Shown here: positions 1 through 8,839 of the stretch, piece after piece
Layout of the letters: each line of letters opens with the position of its first letter
How positions within the stretch are numbered: position 1 is the stretch's first letter
NCBI GenBank assembly: GCA_900551055.1
Contig: URUK01000014.1
Span: 1-64,000 of the forward strand
DNA from: an uncultured Prevotella sp.
Lineage (GTDB): Bacteria; Bacteroidota; Bacteroidia; Bacteroidales; Bacteroidaceae
Direction: 5' to 3'
Length of the DNA stretch: 64,000 nt
Made by a program: the position numbers and the translations under genes
Notes under the pieces: model-generated
Told to the model about the DNA's origin: nothing
Seen by the model: only the letters and a program-made list of their open reading frames with translations
Databases searched by the model: none

Positions 1-2
1 AC

Positions 3-506
3 TGGAAGGCGGTACCGGACATCTATCCGGCAGCCCTGAAGGACGCCAGACGGGACAATCTGGCCAACATAACGATTACCTGCACGGACAACATAAAGTC
101 CCGTCTCGACCTGTGGAACATACTGAAAGCCGTGCCGGTATCGGAATACAGAAGCTACGAGACGCCCCTGTACTGGATGGACTTCGGGAATACACAGGAC
201 ACGGGACAGGTCGTCCTCGGAACCGTACCGAAAAAAATCAGGCAGCCGGAATCCAAGCTGTACGAAACGATGGAGTCACTGAAAGTGATTACCCGCTACG
301 TGAAATACGCGAAAGTAAAGGAGAAAGACTCGGGACCGAGCTGCTCACTGGCAGAGGCTCTGGAAAAGCAGGACCTGTTCATCAACTCCACACTGGCACA
401 GCTCGGCTGCAACATCCTGTGGAAAATGTTCCGAAACGGTATGATAGAACATCACGGGCTGTACCTGAACCTCTCCACCATGAAGGTAAATCCAATTGTT
501 CTATGA
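3..506 (+). CDS. PRTRC-system ThiF-family protein, C-terminal part
   Basis: The reading frame enters from the left edge and stops at 504-506, so only the last 167 residues are visible. Motifs such as DTGQVVLGT, GPSCSLAEALEKQDLFIN and EHHGLYLNL match my recollection of the ThiF/E1-like protein of the PRTRC gene set, which occurs on Bacteroidetes conjugative elements and plasmids. The ATP-binding N-terminus would lie outside the window. The role of PRTRC genes is unknown; they sit near plasmid-type partition and replication genes. The gene ends 10 bp from a convergent AraC remnant. It marks this side of the window as mobile-element core. Family assignment is fairly sure, function is not. Confidence 0.72.
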   Translation, partial: WKAVPDIYPAALKDARRDNLANITITCTDNIKSRLDLWNILKAVPVSEYRSYETPLYWMDFGNTQDTGQVVLGTVPKKIRQPESKLYETMESLKVITRYVKYAKVKEKDSGPSCSLAEALEKQDLFINSTLAQLGCNILWKMFRNGMIEHHGLYLNLSTMKVNPIVL

Positions 507-515
507 TACAGATAT

Positions 516-722
516 TTAAGCACCCTGAATTCTGAATTCATTCGGGGTGATTCCCACTATACGTTTGAACATGCGGCTCATGTGTTGTGGATATTGGAAT
601 CCGAGACTGTAAGCTATCTCGCTCATAGGTTTGGATGTAGAGAGCAGTAACTCTTTAGCGCGGCCTATCAGCTTGTCCTGAATATATTCCGTGACAGTCT
701 TTCCGGTCTGCTTGCTGATCAT
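516..722 (-). pseudogene. AraC-family regulator remnant (DNA-binding half only)
   Basis: The 68 residues contain most of an AraC/XylS DNA-binding domain: EYIQDKLIGRAKELL, the second helix-turn-helix around SEIAYSLGFQYPQHMSRMFK, and the closing GITPNEFR. The frame stays open only about 12 codons further upstream and then meets a stop, so the first helix and the whole N-terminal sensing domain (normally 150-200 residues) are missing. It is best read as a truncated gene left by insertion or deletion at the edge of the PRTRC module. A short imperfect hairpin at about 521-549 lies between the two convergent stops and could terminate both. Confidence 0.7.
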
Positions 723-1395
723 ATATCCAAAATAATATAGGATGTATTTACAACCTATTATTACACTGTATTTATAATCCGAAATATGGTAGTAATATTT
801 ACTGGAACATTCTAAATAAAGGGTAGAGAAACATTTAATATTTTATTAATTCTTAACTAATTCGATGTGTCAGTCCGGATGTTTACTTTTCTATTTAGTC
901 CAATTTGTTTTCTGTTGTTCCATTTCTGTTTTGCCATCTTGAAAGTATGGTGAGAGCACTACAATTTATTCGATATTCTTCATCATTCCTTGTTTTATTG
1001 TAGATTATCGTTATTGTAATATTGAGCTTTTACAAGTAGTTTAGTTGAAATGGGACCGACCAAAAAGTAATTTGTATTTTCTAAGAAGTTACAAATTGTA
1101 AGTTATACATATAAAAGAAGCCTTATCAAACTCCTTTTTGGGTACTATGATAAGTCTCTTAATAATAAAACTACGACTACCAAGTTACTATTTGCAAGTT
1201 CTCTTTTGTAAAATTCTGACTTTTGACCCTCAAATGACTTACATACAGAGAGACTTTCGTTTGCCTTATGGTTATTATTAGGTCTTTAACATAACAACGC
1301 AATCGATGGAGTTGTTCTCCACCTATTGCCTCATAAAGCATAAAAGTTTCATTTAATGTAAGCACCGTCCTTTAATGCCTTGCCTACTATTCATC
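723..1395. other. AT-rich intergenic stretch without a convincing gene
   Basis: This stretch is much richer in A+T than its neighbours and has stops in all frames. A 7-bp stem (CTTATCA at 1122-1128, TGATAAG at 1149-1155) is visible. An open frame at 1177-1365 on the minus strand has a GTG start behind an AAAGGA-like sequence, but its product (62 residues) resembles nothing I know. I treat the region as decayed sequence between the conjugative core and the cargo. Confidence 0.4.
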
Positions 1396-1662
1396 CTATA
1401 GTGACGCATTCATAACCTCATCTACAACGTGTATTTCTCCCAAGATTTTCTGCATCTCAGCCACCTTACGTTTAAGTGTCAAAAGACATTCATCAATGAC
1501 AGGAGCATTCACAAACTTAAATTGCGAAGTATATACTTTGGCTTGCTTAGTTTTGTTTTCCTTGCGTCCTGACACAAGTTCAAGAAGTCTGACAATGCCA
1601 GTGTACCAACAAAAGCTATACTTAGGGTGAACGCTTTGGTCTATCTCAAATTTAACGTTGTC
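1396..1662 (-). pseudogene. Unrecognised gene fragment (C-terminal end)
   Basis: On the minus strand the frame is open for 88 codons between stops at 1663-1665 and 1396-1398. It has no ATG or other plausible start near its beginning. The deduced peptide looks protein-like rather than random: an aromatic patch (YSFCWYTGIVRLLEL), a lysine-rich linker and an amphipathic helix (LLTLKRKVAEMQKILGEI). I do not recognise the family. The likely reading is the tail of a mobile-element gene whose front has been lost. It could also be chance. Confidence 0.3.
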
Positions 1663-1698
1663 TTATGATTTAATGAAAAATCTAATGCGACAATGTAA

Positions 1699-1754
1699 AA
1701 TACGCACTGACCACCCCAAGCCACATTCATGGCATTAGGCAGTCAGCGCGTATT
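1699..1754. repeat. Imperfect inverted repeat (13-bp arms)
   Basis: Arms at 1699-1711 (aatacgcactgac) and 1742-1754 (gtcagcgcgtatt) pair with one mismatch around a 30-base loop that holds a smaller GCCA/TGGC stem. It lies downstream of the minus-strand operon ending at 1827. It could act as a terminator structure for that operon, although no T-run follows on the minus strand, or be the end of a lost element. Confidence 0.45.
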
Positions 1755-1826
1755 GTAAATCCATCAATCAATACAGATAGCTGAACGACTACGAGTGCAT
1801 TTCCTTAGCTCTTCCTCATAATAATA

Positions 1827-2666
1827 TTACCTCCATCCCATAAACATACGTGCAGTTTCCGCATCGTGATGGTTGAAAAAAAGACTTTTGCCCGTGTCGA
1901 GCGTGGCGATAGTCCTCATATCCCCATCCGAAAGTGAAAAATCGAAAATGTCAATGTTCTGCCGCATACGCTCTACGTGAGTAGATTTGGGAATGATGAT
2001 GACACCGCGCTGAATGAGCCAACGCAAGGCGACCTGTGCCACCGATTTGCCGTACTTATGTCCTATATCGGCCAGTATCGGGTTCGTAAAGAAACCGTTG
2101 CGCCCCTCCGCGAAAGGCCCCCATGACATGATGCGCGTACCGAACTCCTCCATAATCCGCTGCGCTTCGACCTGTTGGTTGAAGACATGGGTCTCGACCT
2201 GATTTACAGCCGGGACGATTTCCATATTGCTGGCAATGTCGATGAAGTGATCCGGGTAGAAATTGCTTACGCCGATAGCATGGAGTTTGCCTTCCTTGTA
2301 GGCATCCTCCAAGGCCCTATATGCACCGTAACGATCGCAGAAAGGCTGATGCAGTAGCATCAGGTCAATGTAATCCGTCTGAAGTCGGCGAAGACTTTCG
2401 TCGATTGACGCTTTAGCCTTTTCATACCCATAGTTGGAAATCCAGATTTTCGACACGAGGAAAATCTCCTTGCGGTCGATACCGCTTTTGCGCACAGCAT
2501 TGCCTACACCTTCTTCGTTGTGATAGGCTTGTGCCGTATCAATCATGCGATAGCCCACGCTGAGGGCATCACTTACACAACGCTCGCACTCGGCGGGCGA
2601 GACCTGATAGACACCGTAGCCCATCTGGGGCATTTCGATGCCGTTGTTTAATTTTACCGTATTCAT
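1827..2666 (-). CDS. Cytosolic aldo/keto reductase
   Basis: A 279-residue NAD(P)H-dependent aldo/keto reductase of the short AKR5-like type. The catalytic tetrad is visible: Asp and Tyr in MIDTAQAYHNEEGVG, Lys in FLVSKIW, His in LMLLHQPF. The cofactor-binding tail is represented by VIIIPKSTHVERMRQNIDIF. I chose the ATG at 2666 because it overlaps the stop of the upstream flavodoxin gene (ATGA), implying translational coupling; an in-frame ATG four codons earlier is possible. There is no signal peptide, so it should be cytosolic. It is the last gene of a three-gene minus-strand operon with two exported flavodoxins. Likely substrates are small aldehydes, ketones or dicarbonyls, but the sequence does not tell which. 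Confidence 0.9.
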   Translation of the reverse strand: MNTVKLNNGIEMPQMGYGVYQVSPAECERCVSDALSVGYRMIDTAQAYHNEEGVGNAVRKSGIDRKEIFLVSKIWISNYGYEKAKASIDESLRRLQTDYIDLMLLHQPFCDRYGAYRALEDAYKEGKLHAIGVSNFYPDHFIDIASNMEIVPAVNQVETHVFNQQVEAQRIMEEFGTRIMSWGPFAEGRNGFFTNPILADIGHKYGKSVAQVALRWLIQRGVIIIPKSTHVERMRQNIDIFDFSLSDGDMRTIATLDTGKSLFFNHHDAETARMFMGWR

Positions 2667-3223
2667 TGTTTGATCCATTTTTTGATTTCTTCTGATTTGG
2701 CAGGCAACCGAAGGCCTTTTCTGATTTTCAAAGAAGGGTAACCTTTTTTCAGGGTAGCATCGGCTTCCGACATCGGGCTTTCGTAAGATGTACAGAATGG
2801 GAAAATCACCTTGTCCTTCAATTGTTCGCCATAATTGTCAAGGAAAGTGCGTATCACTGCCGGTTCTTCATGCCACCAGATGGGGAAACCGACAAATAAC
2901 GTATCAACCTTTGTAAAATCGATGTCAATCGGTTTAATTGCCGGGCGGAGCGACCGATTGAGGTGTTCCTGTGTACAACGGGACTGCTTGTTTACCCAAT
3001 TGACATCTTCCGACGAATAAGGCTGTTCCGGAAGGAGCCTTATCATTTTGGCTCCTGTTACTTCTGCAACCTGCTTGGCCGCCAGCTCTGTATTGCCGGA
3101 ATGTGTAAAATATACGATTACTGTTTTCATGTCATTACCATTTTTCGTTTGAGCATGCGCTGTAGTAGTGCATGACACTGTTATAACCGGTGCCATCGCA
3201 AGAATAATTTTAAGAATGTTCAT
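2663..3223 (-). CDS. Exported flavodoxin-family protein
   Basis: This 186-residue protein has a hydrophobic leader ending near AHAQ (residues 1-25), so it is probably secreted to the periplasm or lipidated at the leader cysteine. The flavodoxin-like fold follows: the FMN phosphate loop is IVYFTHSGNTELAAKQV, and the later loop FVGFPIWWHEEP is typical of this Bacteroidales flavodoxin family. Flavodoxins shuttle electrons through FMN. An exported one is unusual because the fold normally binds FMN in the cytosol. It lies 10 bp downstream of another flavodoxin gene and overlaps the aldo/keto reductase gene by 4 bp. Confidence 0.85.
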   Translation of the reverse strand: MNILKIILAMAPVITVSCTTTAHAQTKNGNDMKTVIVYFTHSGNTELAAKQVAEVTGAKMIRLLPEQPYSSEDVNWVNKQSRCTQEHLNRSLRPAIKPIDIDFTKVDTLFVGFPIWWHEEPAVIRTFLDNYGEQLKDKVIFPFCTSYESPMSEADATLKKGYPSLKIRKGLRLPAKSEEIKKWIKQ

Positions 3224-3233
3224 AATTACCCGA

Positions 3234-3863
3234 CTATTTGATTAGACCTATTTCTTTGAGCCATGATGAGATGTTCTGCTCATTGATTCTTCCGCTTGTC
3301 AGCCCCTCCCCGGCCAGATGTCCGGCATCCGGAGTGAGTTCGACGATACGTGCCAGCGTCTCGTCACGATAAGTGGAAGCATACGTGCAGAACGGCACGA
3401 CGGTCTTCCCGTTGAAATCGTAACTTTCAGTAAAAGTACATATAATCATCGGCGTGGTCCACCACCATACAGGGCAACCGATGAATACCGTATCATAGTT
3501 ATCCCAGTTTTCCACTTCTTGGGCTATGGCAGGTCTGGCATCGCTGTTCTTTTCTTCCAGCGCCACTTCGGTACATTCAGTGTAATTAGTAGGGTAAGGC
3601 ACCTCCGGTTCAATTCGGAACAGATCGGCTCCTGTCTGACGGACAATCTCCTGAGCCATACGCTGTGTCGTGCCGCCCCAGCTGAAATAGGCAACCAGTA
3701 TCTTGGCCTCCCCGCTTGGAGAATCCGGGTCCTCTCCGGGCTCTTCCGGATTCTCTGGGTTTTCTATCCCCGGTGTTCCGGGCTCATTGCTTTCATCGGG
3801 AGAACAAGCCCCGAATGCTATGACGGCCACGGCCATCATCAGATAAAACATACATTTTCTCAT
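3234..3863 (-). CDS. Flavodoxin-family lipoprotein
   Basis: First gene of the minus-strand operon. Residues 1-20 form a lipoprotein signal with a lipobox at AFGAC. A Pro/Glu/Asp/Ser-rich linker of about 30 residues follows, as expected for a membrane-tethered domain. The flavodoxin fold begins at LVAYFSWGGTTQRMAQEI (FMN phosphate loop) and includes FIGCPVWWWTTPM. It closely resembles the protein encoded at 11968-12573. It should sit outside the inner membrane as an FMN-dependent electron carrier or quinone/azo-type reductase; the true substrate is unknown. A -7 promoter box lies about 50 bp upstream. Confidence 0.86.
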   Translation of the reverse strand: MRKCMFYLMMAVAVIAFGACSPDESNEPGTPGIENPENPEEPGEDPDSPSGEAKILVAYFSWGGTTQRMAQEIVRQTGADLFRIEPEVPYPTNYTECTEVALEEKNSDARPAIAQEVENWDNYDTVFIGCPVWWWTTPMIICTFTESYDFNGKTVVPFCTYASTYRDETLARIVELTPDAGHLAGEGLTSGRINEQNISSWLKEIGLIK

Positions 3864-3909
3864 TTCCTGTTATTTTATAGTTGTTGAATATCCCGGCTTG
3901 ATTCAAGCG

Positions 3910-3917
3910 CAAAGTTA
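3910..3917 (-). promoter_or_regulatory. Bacteroidales -7 promoter box for the flavodoxin-AKR operon
   Basis: On the minus strand this reads TAACTTTG, matching the TAnnTTTG consensus of the Bacteroidetes housekeeping sigma factor, followed by C as is common. It is 47 bp upstream of the start at 3863. It faces away from the promoter at 4082, making a divergent control region of 277 bp. Confidence 0.6.
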
Positions 3918-4021
3918 GAGGCCACTGCCAGAACTCGAGGAACAAAAAACACGGTTTGGTTTACCATTTTTTCGGAAATTGACATTACTCCTCAATTGCC
4001 TAATTATGAAATGGATGCAAA

Positions 4022-4051
4022 AACCGAAATAAGTGCAGTTCCAACCGAAAT
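4022..4051. promoter_or_regulatory. Direct repeat, candidate activator half-sites
   Basis: The 9-mer aaccgaaat occurs at 4022-4030 and again at 4043-4051, a 21-bp period (two helical turns), about 30 bp upstream of the -7 box at 4082. Tandem half-sites with this spacing are typical for AraC-family activators, and an AraC gene is encoded at 12658-13470. The assignment to that regulator is inference. Confidence 0.4.
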
Positions 4052-4081
4052 TCTTATAAAGTCAACCCAAGAGGATCTCTC

Positions 4082-4089
4082 TACCTTTG
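4082..4089 (+). promoter_or_regulatory. -7 promoter box of the plus-strand cargo operon
   Basis: TACCTTTG, matching TAnnTTTG, 52 bp upstream of the start at 4141. The 16-mer ctacctttgcaatgtc around it recurs exactly at 8798-8813 ahead of another cargo gene, suggesting co-regulated, related promoters. Confidence 0.6.
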
Positions 4090-4140
4090 CAATGTCTGAT
4101 AAAGACAGCATATTAAATTAACAATCATAGACAGATAAAA

Positions 4141-5094
4141 ATGAGAAAGAGAATCATGACACTACTTATGGTGCTTGCTTCGATGATGGTCAGCACCACT
4201 TATGCGCAGGAGATCTACAAAACTGTCGCCGATGTACCGATGGTACAATTGAACAACGGAATCCTGATGCCTCAATTCGGACTTGGAACATTTCTCCAGC
4301 CCTCCGATTCGGTATGCGAACAATCGTGTCTCACGGCCTTGAAAGCCGGTTACCGTCATATTGATACGGCGCATGCATACAATGACGAGGCTGGTGTGGG
4401 ACGTGCAGTCAAGAAGAGTGGAATTCCTCGTGAGGAAATTTGGATCACCAGCAAACTCTGGCCAACCGAATACGGCGAAGGCAGGACCATGGAGGCTATT
4501 GATAAGATGTTGGAACGCATGCAGCTGGATTATATAGACCTGCTCTATGTACATCAGCCTGTCGGCGATTTCGTGGGTGCATGGCGGGATATGGAGAAAG
4601 CCGTTGCAATGGGCAAGGTACGTGCGTTAGGAATCAGCAATTTCGACGCGAGCGACGAGGTGTTCAACAAGATCATGAGCGAATCGCGCGTGAAGCCGGC
4701 TGTGCTTCAGATCGAATGCCACCCTTATGCACAGCGACTGGCCATGCGCGAAAAGGTCAAGCCTTACGGTATTCAGGTTGAATGCTGGTTTCCGCTGGGC
4801 GGGGCAATGAGCAACGGGGCACTGCTCCGGGATCCGGTCATCTGCTCAATTGCCGAAGCGCACGGCAAAACACCTGCACAAATCATTCTCCGCTGGCATA
4901 TCCAGGAGGGATTTTCCGTTATTCCGGGAGCGTCGAATCCCGATTACATCCGGGAAAATATCCGGATTTTCGACTTCGAACTGACGGACGAGGAGATGGC
5001 CCGAATCCGTTCACTCAACCAAGAAAAGCGTTTCTTCAACATGTCACTTGAAGAGAAGGAACGTGTATATCTCAACACCCCAATGAAAGATTAA
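4141..5094 (+). CDS. Exported aldo/keto reductase
   Basis: This 317-residue aldo/keto reductase has a clear Sec signal peptide (MRKRIMTLLMVLASMMVSTTYAQ, cleavage after AQ). The tetrad is complete: Asp/Tyr in HIDTAHAYNDEAGVG, Lys in WITSKLWP, His in LLYVHQPVGD. The cofactor loop is FSVIPGASNPDYIRENIRIF. The signal peptide is odd because these enzymes use NAD(P)H, which is not available in the periplasm. It may instead take electrons from the exported flavodoxins, or serve as a binding protein. First gene of a run of tightly spaced or overlapping genes (to 8753). Confidence 0.88.
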   Translation: MRKRIMTLLMVLASMMVSTTYAQEIYKTVADVPMVQLNNGILMPQFGLGTFLQPSDSVCEQSCLTALKAGYRHIDTAHAYNDEAGVGRAVKKSGIPREEIWITSKLWPTEYGEGRTMEAIDKMLERMQLDYIDLLYVHQPVGDFVGAWRDMEKAVAMGKVRALGISNFDASDEVFNKIMSESRVKPAVLQIECHPYAQRLAMREKVKPYGIQVECWFPLGGAMSNGALLRDPVICSIAEAHGKTPAQIILRWHIQEGFSVIPGASNPDYIRENIRIFDFELTDEEMARIRSLNQEKRFFNMSLEEKERVYLNTPMKD

Positions 5095-5104
5095 ATAAAA
5101 CGAT

Positions 5105-6115
5105 ATGATGAACTACAAAGTATTGGGTCTAAGCGGGCTCCGCGTTTCCCCGGTAGGTTTGGGCTGCATGGGCATGAGCCATGCTTATGGAGCTCCCGCA
5201 GACAGACGGCAGATGACGGGACTTCTGGCCGATGCCGTTGACATGGGATATACATTTTTCGATACGGCAGAGGTCTATGGAACCCCCGACCGTCCGCATG
5301 ATAACGAAGAACTGTTGGGCGAGGCATTGAGACACTTTCGGGACCGGGTGGTCATCGCCACGAAATTCGGACTGACCTTCGACTCACCGGAAGCCGCGGG
5401 CCCCCATGCCATCATAACGGACTCGCATCCAACTGCAATCCGCCGGGCTGTAGAAGGCTCGCTCCGCCGCCTGCACACAGACTATATCGACCTCTACTAC
5501 CAGCACCGCATTGATCCGGATGTCGAGCCTGAGACGGTGGCCGACGTTATGTCTGACCTGATCCGTGAAGGGAAGATCCTTCACTGGGGAATTTCTGAAG
5601 CCACGGAGGAGTACCTGCGCCGTGCCCACAGGGTCTGTCCGGTTACGGCCGTACAGAACCGTTATTCGATGATGGCCCGGTGGCACGAGTCCCTGTTTCC
5701 GACGCTTGAGGAGCTGGGTGTTGGTTTCGTGGCTTTCTCCCCGCTGGCCAACGGCTTGCTGACCGATTGTTATACGGCGGATACGACATTCGACCCAGCA
5801 ACCGATTACAGGGCATCGATGCCTCAGTTCCGCAGGGAGAGTTTCGATCAGAACCGTCCGCTCCTTGCACTTGTCGGAGACCTGGCGGAAGAGCATCATG
5901 CAACCCCGTCGCAAATCGCACTGGCGTGGATGATGAACAAAAGACCGTGGATCGTCCCTATTCCGGGGACACGGCATCTGTGCCGACTGAAAGAGAACAT
6001 CGGGGCGGCCGATATCCGACTGTCTGCAGGGCAGGTACAGGCTATTGATGATGCCCTTGCGACGATACCGATGAGCGAAGTATTCGGAGGTTCACCCTTA
6101 AAGAAAAAGATATGA
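5105..6115 (+). CDS. Aldo/keto reductase, general stress/YhdN-like
   Basis: This 336-residue cytosolic aldo/keto reductase belongs to the longer class resembling YhdN/IolS and AKR13. Visible features are the start LGLSGLRVSPVGLGCMGMSH, Asp/Tyr in FFDTAEVYG, Lys in VIATKFG, His in LYYQHRIDPDV, and the cofactor loop PWIVPIPGTRHLCRLKENIG. It begins 10 bp after the previous stop and its stop overlaps the next start (ATGA at 6112), so it is translated as part of the operon. Such enzymes reduce aldehydes, ketones or quinones with NADPH. The specific substrate cannot be read from sequence. Confidence 0.9.
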   Translation: MMNYKVLGLSGLRVSPVGLGCMGMSHAYGAPADRRQMTGLLADAVDMGYTFFDTAEVYGTPDRPHDNEELLGEALRHFRDRVVIATKFGLTFDSPEAAGPHAIITDSHPTAIRRAVEGSLRRLHTDYIDLYYQHRIDPDVEPETVADVMSDLIREGKILHWGISEATEEYLRRAHRVCPVTAVQNRYSMMARWHESLFPTLEELGVGFVAFSPLANGLLTDCYTADTTFDPATDYRASMPQFRRESFDQNRPLLALVGDLAEEHHATPSQIALAWMMNKRPWIVPIPGTRHLCRLKENIGAADIRLSAGQVQAIDDALATIPMSEVFGGSPLKKKI

Positions 6116-6831
6116 AACCGAGAATAATATGCCATATCATGAGCTCCGTCGACGGACGGCTGCTCAACGACCGATGGACACCGCCATTCGACGGTACACC
6201 GGCCTCGAAACCATTGGAGGTTTATGCAGCCCTTGGCCGTGAGCTGAACACGGACGCGTGGATGTTCGGTAAAAATACACTCCGTGCCGTGTTCCCTTAT
6301 AAATGGGGCGTGAACGGACGTACCGTGCAGCCGGACTCTCCTTCCGTATTTGTCGGCGAACGACGCTCGCAGCGGATGTTCATCATCGCCGATCCGGAGG
6401 CCGACATCTACTTTACCTCCCCAGTCATCAGGGGCGACAACATCCTTGTCATCCTGGGATGGAATGCGACAGAGGAATACCTTGCCCACCTGCGTGAAAG
6501 GCAGATATCCTATGTCCTTGTCAGCGATGCGACCGATCTTCGTGCCGGATTTGAAGCTGTCGGACGTGAGTTCGGAATCCGCTCCGTCTCGGTACAGGGA
6601 GGCGGAATTCTTAACGGAGCGTTGCTGGCTGAAGGTCTGATCGACGAATTGAGTCTTGTAGTCTATCCCGGTATCGACGGGCTTTCCGGAGTTCCCTCCA
6701 TCTTCGAGTATACAGGCGGGATAACCGAATATCCAGCACAAGGACAACGTCTGCAACTGCTCTCCGCTTCGCAGCGTGAATATGGAGTCATGTGGATCCG
6801 ATACAAATTTCATAAAGACTATCGCAAATGA
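6112..6831 (+). CDS. RibD C-terminal / dihydrofolate reductase-like protein
   Basis: A 239-residue protein of the RibD_C superfamily. It opens with PRIICHIMSSVDGRLL, the family's nucleotide-binding start, and holds SVQGGGILNGALLAEGLIDE, the conserved NADPH-binding Gly-rich segment. Stand-alone members reduce pterin-, pyrimidine- or flavin-like substrates with NADPH. Real folate reductase activity should not be assumed. It overlaps both neighbours by 4 bp. Two related genes lie elsewhere in this element: a frameshifted remnant at 16296 and a short version at 28871. Confidence 0.85.
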   Translation: MKPRIICHIMSSVDGRLLNDRWTPPFDGTPASKPLEVYAALGRELNTDAWMFGKNTLRAVFPYKWGVNGRTVQPDSPSVFVGERRSQRMFIIADPEADIYFTSPVIRGDNILVILGWNATEEYLAHLRERQISYVLVSDATDLRAGFEAVGREFGIRSVSVQGGGILNGALLAEGLIDELSLVVYPGIDGLSGVPSIFEYTGGITEYPAQGQRLQLLSASQREYGVMWIRYKFHKDYRK

Positions 6832-8753
6832 AAAAGATAATGATGAAATTACTGCTTTGTTGCCTGTGTATGCCCTCCTGTTCTGACATCGAAGGCGACC
6901 GGCCCGCTTTCCCGCCGAATCAGGATAGTACTGAAAAGCCAGACACGTCCCAGGACTATACAGATCTGATAAGCAAGACAGCCTCTGTCCCTGTTATTTA
7001 CGGACAGGAGGCTGAACACCGTGGTGAAGTGGTGCGTATCGACTATAGCACGCGCGATTATGCCGAAGGGACAGGAAAGACACGTACCAATACGGCTTAT
7101 GTCTATCTGCCTTACGGGTATGGAGAAAATATCAATCAACGTTACAATGTGCTGTATTTTGTCCATGGACACTACGCTACGGCAGCTACAACATTCGAAG
7201 CCGAAGACGGACTGGTGCGGAAACTGCTCGACCACATGACAGGAAACGGGGATATGGCCCCGACCATCGTCGTTTCACCGAGTTACAACTACGGAGAGCC
7301 GACACCGGACTACGTGGATGCCGACCCGTATTGCGAAGCACTGCCGCAGGAACTCGTAAACGACCTTATCCCTCTTGTCGAGAGCCGTTACCGGACATAC
7401 GCCGAAAGTACGGATGCCGCAGGATTGGAAGCCTCACGTGAGCATCGGGCCATCGGCGGTTTCTCGATGGGCGCCGTAACGACGTGGTATGCTCTTGAAC
7501 ACACGCTCGCTTATTTCAAATACTTTATGCCTGTCAGCGCCGACTGCTGGTCGTTGGGTGCGTTTGCCGGAATGAACCGTCCGATGGAAACCGCGGAATA
7601 TCTTGCCGACATCGTCCGCCAATCCCCATACGCAGATACAGGTTTCTACATTTGGGCTGCAAGCGGCACGGAAGATTCCGCCTACAGAGAGACATTGGTA
7701 CAAATTGAGGCTATGTCACAACTCACGGACGTCTTCAGGCTTTCCAACCTTACCTTTCACGAAAAGGACGGCGCCCGGCATGAGTTCCGGCCAGTGGCGG
7801 AATATCTCTATAATGCGCTGCCTTTTTTCTTCCCTAACGGACAAAACGGAAATATGGATACTTACGGGCATTTGACTGTTTCGAATACAGTGAAGGATGT
7901 TGTGGAACATGAAGCTTTCAACGGATTCGGGCAGTTCATTCTGCCTGCCGAGCGGATTTATGATGACGGAATGCGGCTTGCCGACGTGGCACGTCTGTTG
8001 CCCTATCATAACTACGTGACGGGTGAAGAGGCCGTGGAGACCATCAACACGATGATCGACCATGTGCATGCGGGCAACAGACTCTTCTACGACATCTACT
8101 CCGATTCCGACAAGCAGGCGGATCCGCGCAAGAACAATACGGGACTGTTCTTTTTCCGGGGAGAGCCGGGCCGTCCGTTTGCCATTGTCTGCCCCGGAGG
8201 TGGCTTTTCCTATGTCGGGGCCATCCATGAGGGATTCCCGCTGGCCATCGCATTGAGTAAAATGGGTTACAACGCTTTCTCGATCCAATACCGTACAGGT
8301 GGTGCCCAGGTAGCCTGCGAAGATCTTGCACAGGCCATTGACTTCATCATTCGTCATGCTGACGAGTTGCAGGTGGCGACCGGGGACTATTCACTCTGGG
8401 GCGGCTCGGCAGGGGCGCGTATGGCAGCCTACCTCGGCTCATACGGCACACAGGGATTCATCGGAATTGAGCATGCCCGACCGGCAGCTGTCATCATGGG
8501 CTATACCAGCCACAGCGACTATACCGCTGACGATCCGCCGACATACGCCCTAATCGGGGACAACGATGCCATTGCCAGCGCTTCCGTCATGCAGCAGCGC
8601 GTGAATAATCTTCAGGCGCTCGGCATCGATGCCGAGTTCCACCTGTACCCCAACCTGCGTCATGGTTTCGGGTTGGGAACCGGTACAAGTGCCGAAGGTT
8701 GGGAAAAAGAGGCCGTCAGGTTTTGGGAGAGACACATCTCCCGCAAAAATTGA
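6828..8753 (+). CDS. Lipoprotein with two alpha/beta-hydrolase (esterase) domains
   Basis: The protein of 641 residues starts with a lipoprotein signal (lipobox near CMPSC). Domain 1 (about 60-345) resembles the enterochelin-esterase/feruloyl-esterase family: YFVHGHYATAA forms the oxyanion region and GGFSMGA holds the nucleophile Ser213. Domain 2 (about 440-640) is a BD-FAE/Aes-type esterase with VCPGGGFSY as oxyanion loop, WGGSAGA with Ser527, an acid in IGDNDA and His in LRHGFGLG. Both catalytic sites look intact. Such tandem esterases usually deacylate or deacetylate polysaccharide or xenobiotic esters at the cell surface. Last gene of the operon from 4141. Confidence 0.85.
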   Translation: MKKIMMKLLLCCLCMPSCSDIEGDRPAFPPNQDSTEKPDTSQDYTDLISKTASVPVIYGQEAEHRGEVVRIDYSTRDYAEGTGKTRTNTAYVYLPYGYGENINQRYNVLYFVHGHYATAATTFEAEDGLVRKLLDHMTGNGDMAPTIVVSPSYNYGEPTPDYVDADPYCEALPQELVNDLIPLVESRYRTYAESTDAAGLEASREHRAIGGFSMGAVTTWYALEHTLAYFKYFMPVSADCWSLGAFAGMNRPMETAEYLADIVRQSPYADTGFYIWAASGTEDSAYRETLVQIEAMSQLTDVFRLSNLTFHEKDGARHEFRPVAEYLYNALPFFFPNGQNGNMDTYGHLTVSNTVKDVVEHEAFNGFGQFILPAERIYDDGMRLADVARLLPYHNYVTGEEAVETINTMIDHVHAGNRLFYDIYSDSDKQADPRKNNTGLFFFRGEPGRPFAIVCPGGGFSYVGAIHEGFPLAIALSKMGYNAFSIQYRTGGAQVACEDLAQAIDFIIRHADELQVATGDYSLWGGSAGARMAAYLGSYGTQGFIGIEHARPAAVIMGYTSHSDYTADDPPTYALIGDNDAIASASVMQQRVNNLQALGIDAEFHLYPNLRHGFGLGTGTSAEGWEKEAVRFWERHISRKN

Positions 8754-8798
8754 ATTTCTTACCGACAATAGTGTAAAATGGGTAGTTGGCATCCATAC

Positions 8799-8806
8799 TA
8801 CCTTTG
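8799..8806 (+). promoter_or_regulatory. -7 promoter box upstream of the dienelactone hydrolase-like gene
   Basis: TACCTTTG lies 33 bp upstream of the ATG at 8840. It is embedded in the same 16-mer (ctacctttgcaatgtc) as the promoter at 4082. A TTGG at 8786-8789 lies just upstream. Confidence 0.6.
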
Positions 8807-8839
8807 CAATGTCATTCAAGAAACAATAAATATTTAAAG

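Noticed and set aside
1177..1365. A 62-codon minus-strand frame with a GTG start and an AAAGGA-like ribosome-binding site.
   Set aside because: No similarity to any family I know, GTG start, and location in decayed AT-rich sequence; mentioned only in the stretch description.
6112..6831. Naming the RibD-like gene a trimethoprim-resistance dihydrofolate reductase.
   Set aside because: It matches the RibD C-terminal group rather than FolA/Dfr enzymes; drug resistance cannot be claimed.
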